Origin: Lepiota brunneoincarnata
Taxonomy: Eukaryota; Basidiomycota; Agaricomycetes; Agaricales; Agaricaceae
NCBI GenBank assembly: GCA_023014365.1
Contig: JAEBUN010000003.1
Span: forward strand, 2,666,001 to 2,730,000
Length of the DNA stretch: 64,000 bases
Direction of reading: 5' to 3'
A program made the translations under genes and the position numbers. Position 1 is the first letter of the stretch. Every line of letters begins with the position of its first letter. The notes below the pieces were generated by a model. The model had not been told where the DNA came from. It was given only the letters and a program-made list of their open reading frames with translations, and searched no databases. Positions 56,342 through 64,000 of the stretch are shown here, piece by piece.

Positions 56342-56488
56342 TTGGAGAGCCTATGTGTAAGGGAAAGTGCTTCCACGGAAATTGGAGAGAGGGGTGAGAT
56401 TAAAGGAGAGAGGGAGTGAGTGAACACATGAGGGAAGACTAAAAGAGAACACGAAGGAGCGGGGAGCAACAGTCAGCAGCCACTGCGG

Positions 56489-57789
56489 TGATACACCGAT
56501 TTCACGCCTATACATGAATTCTGTACTCTGGAATGATTCTCTACATAGAATCATTGGCTATATCATTAAGGAACCCTATAGAGGATTGGTACTATGTCCC
56601 GTAGTAGCCAGTTCGACCGGACTGAGGATATTCGAGCCTTGGAAGTGTTCAAACCAGCTCATTATCACTAAGCTTAGTGAACCAAGCTATCAGAATGCTC
56701 TCCGGAGGGATTCCAGACTCTACATAGCCTATTGAGTATACTCCAGTCACATCCAGGGACCTTACGAGCAGTTTTCTGATGAACTCAGATTTGTTGGAAC
56801 CTAAAGAATGTACATAGCAGCTGTTGCAGGTGTATTACGCCCATAGCGAGCCCAATAATGATGACCGGACCACGGAATGGAACGTCCAATGTTTGGGAGG
56901 TGACACCCAATACCCAAAACCCTAGCCATATCAAAGACTCATAATTAACAAGTGCTCTGTGGGTCCCAGCACCTTGGCATATTGCCTGACTGAGATTAAT
57001 TACAACGGATCAAGGGATTGTCCATATGCCATACATTCCGATCATAATTGATCTGGAGGCTTAACGCACTCGCGTGGACGCAGAATAATGCAGACAAGCA
57101 CGGAACACGTCTGGCTGGATTGCCATTTGTCAATCAGAGAAAAACCCATAACCCAGGGCAAGGTAGAAATGCTGCCAAACCTTCCAAAATATTCTGCAGT
57201 ACCTGTAACAATTAAGCTTATTGTTTTCTATTTCATATTTACTATCTCTCGCATGTATCTAAACAATATAAATATGGTCGCACTTGTTCATGGAGAAGCA
57301 AGAGGTCTCACCCCTGCTTCCACACGCAAGTCTGCAAACTGTGATCAAGAACAGTTTCAGAGGACTATTTAGTGTGCGTCGTTAAGTGTGATTTCTTCAG
57401 TCATCGACCAACCCAGAGACAGAGACAGAGAACAGAGAACAGAGTTTAGAGTTCCAGAGTGCTAGAGACAGAGACAGAAACAGAGAACAGAGTTCAGAGA
57501 CCAGAGACCAGAGACTAGAGACCCCGCACTTTGAATTGACAGGGATTGTCCTTTCACTGTTGCACCGTACAGCTAAGATAACTTCAACGGCTGTTCATTA
57601 ACCTCTAAAAACACTATCCTCTTGAATTTTGCTGTCAGAACGCACCCCCAGAACACCCTAAAAGACGAAACTGTTCATTATCTATCTCATACTACTTGTA
57701 TTAACTTAAGCTTATCAAATTTCGACTAAGCTTAGTGAGAACAAGCCCTTTAATCTATATTAAAACCCATGAGCATTTCCACCTTTTCA
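56489..57789 (+). repeat. Element B2 5' LTR
   Basis: 1301 bp, TGATACACC...CCTTTTCA, visibly diverged from the B LTRs mostly by transitions. TAAGCTTA at 56669, 57213, 57707 and 57727. The primer site follows at 57792-57808. Confidence 0.92.
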
Positions 57790-57919
57790 TCTGGAGCCCA
57801 CCACGAGGGGGGTTTTCAGTTGAATTTCATGAGACAAACACCAAAAGACTTGGACACTGGCCCACCTTTCACCTGCAAAGCAGAAAAAGGTTCAAGCAAA
57901 GACCGTAAAGTCACCCAAA

Positions 57920-59836
57920 ACATCCTTCGAGAGCAGTCTCAGGAAGGTTGACCCCCCAAAACAGAGAACTACTTGGAATTCTAATCGTCCAGAAGGTTCT
58001 GAAGGCCTCATCGCCACTAGTACCTCTCAAAAGCAAAAAGATCCTACTAGGTCTATAACTGTGAGCACAGCAAGTGTTTTAGCAGTTGCAGTATCGAGAG
58101 AAGTTGCACCGCCGATCTCTACTGCTCCCAGAATTACTATAAGGCTTCCAGCCTCAGCTCACAACATAGTGCATATTCTGCACACTGAAAGCCAGGATGG
58201 TCAGACCGTTCCTATGCTAAGCTTAGTGTTTACAAACCAAAACTCATTTCATACGAACCCTCCTGGTGCCTCGACAGTACCACAGATATCACAGTCAACT
58301 CCGACTGTACAGACAAACCAAACTACGCCAGCTACAATGACTACAGCTAGTAAAATGGGACACGAGCATATGCCAATTCCCTTTAGCAATAATGCTCCCA
58401 GATGGGATGCATCAAAACCACAGACATTGAGAAATTATCTCTGGACGCTTGAACGGCTCTTCACGATAACGAAGATGACGGACGATGCAGAAAGGATAAA
58501 TTGGGCAGTGTCATATGTGGACCAGGATATCCGTGAAGAGTGGATGAGTTTTGCAGAGTTCCCAGCAGGAAGCTGGACAGGCTTCATAGAGAGATTGAAG
58601 AAAGAGTATCCCGAGACTGTGGCAGCCGAGCAGGGCTCAGTGCAACGATTGAGGGAACTCTGCGCAGAGAGTAGAGGTATTGTGATGAATGAGGAGCATA
58701 AAGTCTTGGACTTCAAAAGGCGATTCATTCTAGAAGCAGAGAAGTGCCTGAAGTTGCCGGTGGTAGTCTCAAACTGAGAGCTAGTCAAGTTATTTATGAG
58801 TGCACTGGACTCCGTGTTCCAGGACATACTCAATGCAAGATTAGCAATCACCGGGGCACGTAGAACCATGAGCAATGGGTCAGCACTAACTGCGAAGGAT
58901 TTACATGAAGAGGACCCCTATGATTGGAGGATCATTGTGGATAAAGCTGTCGAAATTTCGATTGGAAAAACACTTATGCGATCCCTTCATCAGGATTCAA
59001 GGCCGGTGAACTCAGCATCAATGAGCCATCCACCTGCAACATCCGGAACAGGGACTTATGACCCTGTAGTAAAGCGAGAGCTGCAAAGCTTAAAGCAGAA
59101 GTTTCAGGATGAAGTCTCGCAGATGGCAGGCAGTCTCGCTGAGCTTAAGGACCTCATGAATATCCAGGGGCATACTTTAAAATCATACTTAGAGAGTTTG
59201 GCAAAGGACAGACATAATCATGCTGGCTATAATCACGCTCAGAGGAATACCGGAAGTGGGCCGGCAGGGTCGCTTTCCGATTGCAAGTGTTTCTACTGTT
59301 GGTTATTGGGGCATAGTTGGTTATTCTGCCTGGACATGGAGGCGGATAAACAAGCCGGCCGAATTAGAGTCGAAGGGAACAAAATATATATGGGAGATGG
59401 CTTGAGTATCCCTCGAGGAGAAGGGCCTATTAAAGAGAAAGTAGCGAAGTACTATGCGACAAAGGGACAACTCTTTGTTCAGGTACCAGAACTGCCAGAG
59501 GTTGAGCCTGAGTTACCACAAGTGCCAGCGGCAGCAGTGTTTGCACAGAAAGCGTTCCCAAGGTCAGAAAACCAAAGGTCGCCAGCAGAAGAAGAAATCC
59601 GCCATCTGAAGCAGCGCATGGAAATGTTGGAAACAGCTGTTATCCATGCTGGGAGTGCCCCAAAAATTAAGCTTATGACCAGAAAGGATGATAATGTCAA
59701 AATACAGTCTTTGGCCAAGCAATTGGCCCAGATACAGGCTAAGCTTAGTGGTTTGATGGATGGTACACCCTCAGCAAGCCAGTATTTGGACACCAGGAGT
59801 GGCGCAAAGACTTGGAACTCAGAGTCGGGTTTCTAA
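57920..59836 (+). pseudogene. Element B2 gag
   Basis: Homologous to 31589-33505. The start codon position reads ACA (57920-57922), and an Arg codon is now TGA at 58776-58778 (CGA in B). The rest of the frame is open, keeping the knuckle CFYCWLLGHSWLFC and ending at the same stop. Confidence 0.92.
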
Positions 59837-61663
59837 AGGGTTTGAGGAAGGAGCCGGCTCTGAAGAAGAAGGTCGCCTTCACCAGAGGACAGACTCCTGA
59901 GGACACGTCGGATTCCAAGCAATCAGAAGAATCAGAAAATGAGGAAGTAGGGCAGACAACAGAGAAACCAACGCGTGCAGCAGCAGGGGAATTACCATAT
60001 AGGAATGTGAAACCACTGCACCCAGTTGTTGAGGTACCACCGCTGCCTGTCAGAAGGATGGAATCATCCAAGAAGGAGCCTGCGTATAAGCACCGGGCCC
60101 CTATAGAGAGGAATGTTGATGTTGAGGAAGTACTAAGCAGGGTATTGAAGCGAGAAGCCTCAGTATTGCATGGAGAACTCTTGGCATTGTCACCTTTATA
60201 CAGAAACACTTATAGAGAGCAAATTATGAGAAAACGGGTACCCACAAATCACAGCTTAATAGCAGGAGTTGGGCCCTTGGAAGATGATACAGAACATATG
60301 GAAATTAATAGTGGGCTGGTACAGGTCATGATAACAGAGTTGGCAGACAGTTCTTGGAAGTATGATACAGTGCTCTGAGAAGGCTTGGCAACCCAAGCCT
60401 GGGTAGCTCAGGATCCAATCATGCAGTACTTGGAGTCACTTCCCAGAAGAGACAGGGGACAGCAAGTGTTTTGTAGAGGTGGGCAAGCGGCTACACCTGC
60501 AAAGGCTGCCCTATGCCACCTCTCGTAGGACTCGGAACCCAAACTCGGAACCCAAAATCTGAACTCGGATCAAGAAACTCAGAGCACCCAGCTGAACGAA
60601 GCCGTTATCATTTCGTGACATATCCCTTTCACTTGAAACCTCTTACATTCCCTAACAAATAAATTTTCACTACTTTTCTATTCCTTTCCCTGAACTTGAA
60701 CCATAGCATAAGTTTTCTCCCCATATATAGACTCCCCTGAGCCTTGCATACCACCCCTTTCATCTTTTCTATTCTGTTTTCCCATTTCCCTGTTAACGTA
60801 GTTGTGAAAACTTCACGATCTCTCCTGTTTCACGTTCCTTATTCTCCAGATTTGTTCTAGTATAATTATCTCTCGATTTTTCGATCCGTTTCGGTACAGA
60901 AAACATAGCTAGTACGATAATTTACTTGTATATAAAGTTCCGAGCTCACTTATGAGCTCGGCAGTCAATATAGGACCCAAAAACTCCCTCTCAGTCTCAT
61001 TCTCCCTCTCTCTCTCACTCTCTCGCATATAACTTGTCTTTCTTGGTTTTCGAAGCCCAGTGGTTGTTTCACCAACCACACTTGCCCCTTTGTTTGTTCG
61101 TGTTAGTGCTGTTTCAATCGTGTTTTGTTTGTGTTTCAGTTTCGTTTCGGTGCTTTTCACATGCTGAGGAGTCGAGTTCTCTTCAGTTTATTGCTAAAGA
61201 ATATGAACTGTTGAGAGTAGTTCCAACTCTGATAAATGGGATTGGGCAGGAAGAGGCCTTGCTAGATAGTGGGTCACAGATCATATCCATGAGTCAGGAA
61301 GTGGCAATTGCATGTCAAGTTTCTTGGGACCCAGACACTACGATTAATTTGCAGAGTGTGAATGGGCAGGTTGAAAAGACTTGTGGGTTGGCAAAGAATG
61401 TAGGCTTTACCTGCGGGGGAGTCACAATCTATTTGCAAGTTCACATAGTTCGCAACCCCATGTATCGAGTACTGCTGGGATGACCGTTTGATGTAATGAC
61501 TGCTAGCGTAGTCAGGAATAGCGCCAGTGGCGAGCAAACCTTGGTTATTATGGACCCAAATACCAGAGAAAGGGCTGTGTTGCCAACTTATGCTCGAGGA
61601 GAGTGTAATCCTCTTAAGCTTAGAGAAAACAGTCAAAATTTTCAAGAAACCTCAATGAGTTGA
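59812..61663 (+). pseudogene. Element B2 protease, split by a solo LTR
   Basis: Same -1 overlap with gag as in B. TGA replaces CGA at 60376-60378 and 61481-61483, and a 714-bp solo LTR interrupts the frame at 60472-61185, directly before the retropepsin domain ([14 protein letters not shown]). Confidence 0.9.
60472..61185. mobile_element. Solo LTR of another retrotransposon
   Basis: 714 bp starting TGTAGAGGTGGGC and ending CTCTTCA, flanked by GTTT at 60468-60471 and 61186-61189. Removing it with one GTTT restores the B reading frame (caa gtg ttt att). A CATATATAGA TATA-like site lies near 60722. The parent element is not identified. Confidence 0.85.
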
Positions 61664-64000
61664 CTAAGGGACAAGGAGAGGTGGCTTGTATAATAGACTA
61701 TGATGATGAGAAGGGCCCTGCCGTCGCACAAACACTAAGCTTAGCAAAAGGAAGCTTCTCAGAGGCCAAGCTACAGCTAATGTTCATTGACCGAGTCATA
61801 TGTGATGAGGACTGACCACAAGAAGATAAAGCGACGGCGTTATTGTGCCTAGGATGCATAGCCAACGTGCAGGGCACCAAGGACCAGGGAATAACTGTCT
61901 TCGAAACTGAAGAAGATGATGAAGATACGGTACAATGCCTGGCTGGGAAGAAATATAAACCAGTAGCCTTAAAAGTGAGGCCAGTGTTGGGTGATTTACT
62001 GGAGAGATTCAGGATAAAACGAGAAATAAAAGGGGACCCACTGGCAGAAATGCCTGAGCTTAGCATGCATCCTCCAGAGTTTGTCCCGACAGGCAGATAT
62101 ACTGAGGAGCATAAGCTTAAGCTGGACGAAGCCCATGCAGGGGATTTCTTGTGGCCAGAGGAAAGAAAGCTGATGCACCACATCATGATACTTCAAGAGA
62201 AGGCATTCGCCTGGACAGATGAGGAAAAGGGATGTTTTAGGGAAGATTTCTTCCCGCCGATCAAGATACTGACAGTAGAACATACTCCATGGGTTGAAAA
62301 GCCCATTCCGATTCCACCAGCAATCTATGATGAAGTCTGTGCCATTATAAAGAGAAAGATTAGTGCTGGTGTATACGAGCCGTTGAACTCATCCTATAGA
62401 TCCAGATGGTTCTGTGTGGTAAAGAAAGATGGAAAAAGTTTGAGACTGGTACACAGCTTGGAACTGCTGAACAGAGTAACAATAGCACATTCAGGGCTGC
62501 CTGCCAGCAATGGAAGATTTGGCGATGCACTTTGCAGGCAGGGCTTGTGGAGGCATCCTGGATCTGTATGTTGGATATGATGAGCGATTGTTAGCTGAGT
62601 CATCTTGGGACTTAACAACGTTCCAGACACCTTTTGGAGCACTACGCTTAGTGACGCTACCTATGGGATGGACCAATTCAGTGCCTATATTTCACAAGGA
62701 TGTAACAGCGATCCTAGCCAGTGAGATACCAGAATACACAATGCTGTACATAGATGATGTACCTATCAGAGGACCAAAAACCAGATATGAGTTGCCAGAT
62801 GGCACTGAAGAGACATTGAAAAAGAACCCAGGGATCCGACGATTTGTATGGGAACACATGCAGACGGTCAATAGGATTCTACAGAGGATGAAATATGTAG
62901 GGGGAACCTTCTCTGGGCCCAAGATGACTATCTGTGCTGATGAAATCACCGTAGTGGGTTTTGAATGCTCCTATAAAGGACGGTTTCCTGCCACAGACAC
63001 CATCGGAAAAATTTTAAGATGGAGGGATTGTGAGAATGTCTCAGAGCTAAGGGGTTTTCTAGGAACAGCTATGCACTGCAGGAATCATATCCTGAAGTTC
63101 ATAGCCATTGCTGCACCTCTATATGAAAAGCTTAAGAAGGGACAAGAGTTTGAATGGGGAGAAAACGAACGGAAAGCGCAGCAGGAGCTGAAAGATGCAA
63201 TTCAGTGCTGTTTCCCAACCAGGAACCCCAAATTTCCAAGTAAACAACCCATAGTAGTAGCCGTGGATACCTCATGGAGGGTGGTGGGATACTATATATA
63301 TCAGAGAGATGTAGAAGATGCTAAGCTTATACATTATGCAAAGTTTGGGTCAATATTATTGGACGAGAGACAGCAGAGGTATTCTCAGCCCAAGTGAGAG
63401 CTATGCGGCTTAAGAATGGTGCTGGAACAGGAGAAAAATTTATTGTGGGGATTGAGAAATCTAGTAGTGGAAACAGACGCGAAGTTTCTCTGTGGGATGT
63501 TAAACAACCCAGGAAAACTCCTGAACGCTACTGTAAACCGTTGGGTGGACTTCATTAGATCGTTCCACTTCACGCTAGTACACAAAGAAGGAAAGACATT
63601 TGGGCTGGATGGACTGTCCAGACAATGTTACTATCCCGGTGATGAGACAGCCCATCGTTTCGACAACGGATCCAAGGATGAGGGAGAGGAGTTTGAGTTG
63701 ATCAAAGAAGATCTGGGGGCTGCAGATCCGTTACCCTTGGAAGCCTTCTGTGATGAGATCAACAGTCGCTCTGGCTTCAACCAGGGTCTGGTGCGTGATG
63801 TGTATGATTTTGAGTATGAGCTGGATCAAGCTCAGGAAGAGTACTTGGATGAACAACAGGCTAAGCTTAGGGTTATAGAAGACCCAGCGTGCCCAGAAAA
63901 CCACCGACAAGTACTAAGCTTAATGACGGATGTCAGGCTAGTGCCAGATTTCGAAGAAGAAAAGTTGACCGAGATAGAGGAAGCGTATGATGAATCGTGT
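61660..64000 (+). pseudogene. Element B2 pol, partial and frame-broken
   Basis: Reverse transcriptase and RNase H as in B, including [10 protein letters not shown]. An 83-codon net insertion relative to B lies near 61714-61968 and contains a TGA at 61817. A one-base insertion near 62505 shifts the frame inside the fingers-palm region, and CGA is now TGA at 63395-63397 in RNase H. The window ends before integrase. Confidence 0.92.

Larger units (their letters stand above)
56489..64000 (+). mobile_element. Element B2: decayed second copy of the element B family, incomplete in window
   Basis: 5' LTR, gag, pro and pol in the same order as element B, running past the window end, so any antisense genes would lie outside. 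Four losses of frame are CGA-to-TGA changes relative to B (58776, 60376, 61481, 63395). One frameshift is near 62505. It carries 13 TAAGCTTA copies, most at the same places as in B. Confidence 0.93.

Noticed and set aside
1..64000. tRNA or rRNA genes
   Set aside because: No cloverleaf-like segment or rRNA sequence was recognised by eye; a covariance-model scan would be needed to exclude short tRNAs.

Overview
The window looks like repeat-rich, mobile-element-dominated DNA of a filamentous basidiomycete (Agaricomycetes). The reasons are 42-104 bp spliceosomal introns with GT..AG ends, a KDZ-type DNA transposase with its CxC2 cysteine cluster, Plavaka (CACTA-like) transposase remains, chromodomain Ty3/gypsy elements, and several hypothetical families I recognise only from mushroom-forming fungi. 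I found no ordinary housekeeping gene, tRNA or rRNA. These identifications come from recognising sequence, not from a database search.

Layout. (1) 1-6 kb: a decayed LTR, then a broken Plavaka transposase on the minus strand. One of its exons is interrupted by a DNA element with a 10-bp target duplication, and that element holds a complete Tc1/mariner copy (1502-3107). (2) 6-22.3 kb: fragments and pseudogenes of Agaricomycete hypothetical families, a WD40-like pseudogene and one probably intact multi-exon minus-strand gene (15286-16594). A second Tc1/mariner copy (22346-23948) sits just past the stop codon of a pseudogene. (3) 24-26.7 kb: no recognisable gene.

(4) 26.7-55.2 kb is a nested stack. 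A KDZ transposon with 404-bp inverted repeats (26734-55168) is interrupted in its left repeat by a gypsy chromovirus, element A (27138-47179). Element A is interrupted between protease and reverse transcriptase by a younger gypsy element B (30174-43809), which has 1285-bp LTRs and an ACGG target duplication. (5) 55.3-56.3 kb: a conserved Agaricomycete hypothetical gene. (6) 56489 to the window end: a second, decayed copy of the element B family (B2), carrying a 714-bp solo LTR of another element.

Element B is the most interesting object. Its gag, pro and pol lie in three successive -1 frames. Between pol and the 3' LTR it carries two antisense genes with five introns each (encoding 342 and 591 aa); the second has a Zn2Cys6-like six-cysteine cluster. 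The 8-bp palindrome TAAGCTTA occurs 27 times in B and 13 times in B2 by hand count, and otherwise only once, in the related LTR relic. It appears in the LTRs, in coding sequence (only in the two frames that avoid a stop), in introns, at splice sites and between genes. A working idea is that the antisense genes regulate or package the element through this palindrome. That is inference, not something the sequence proves.
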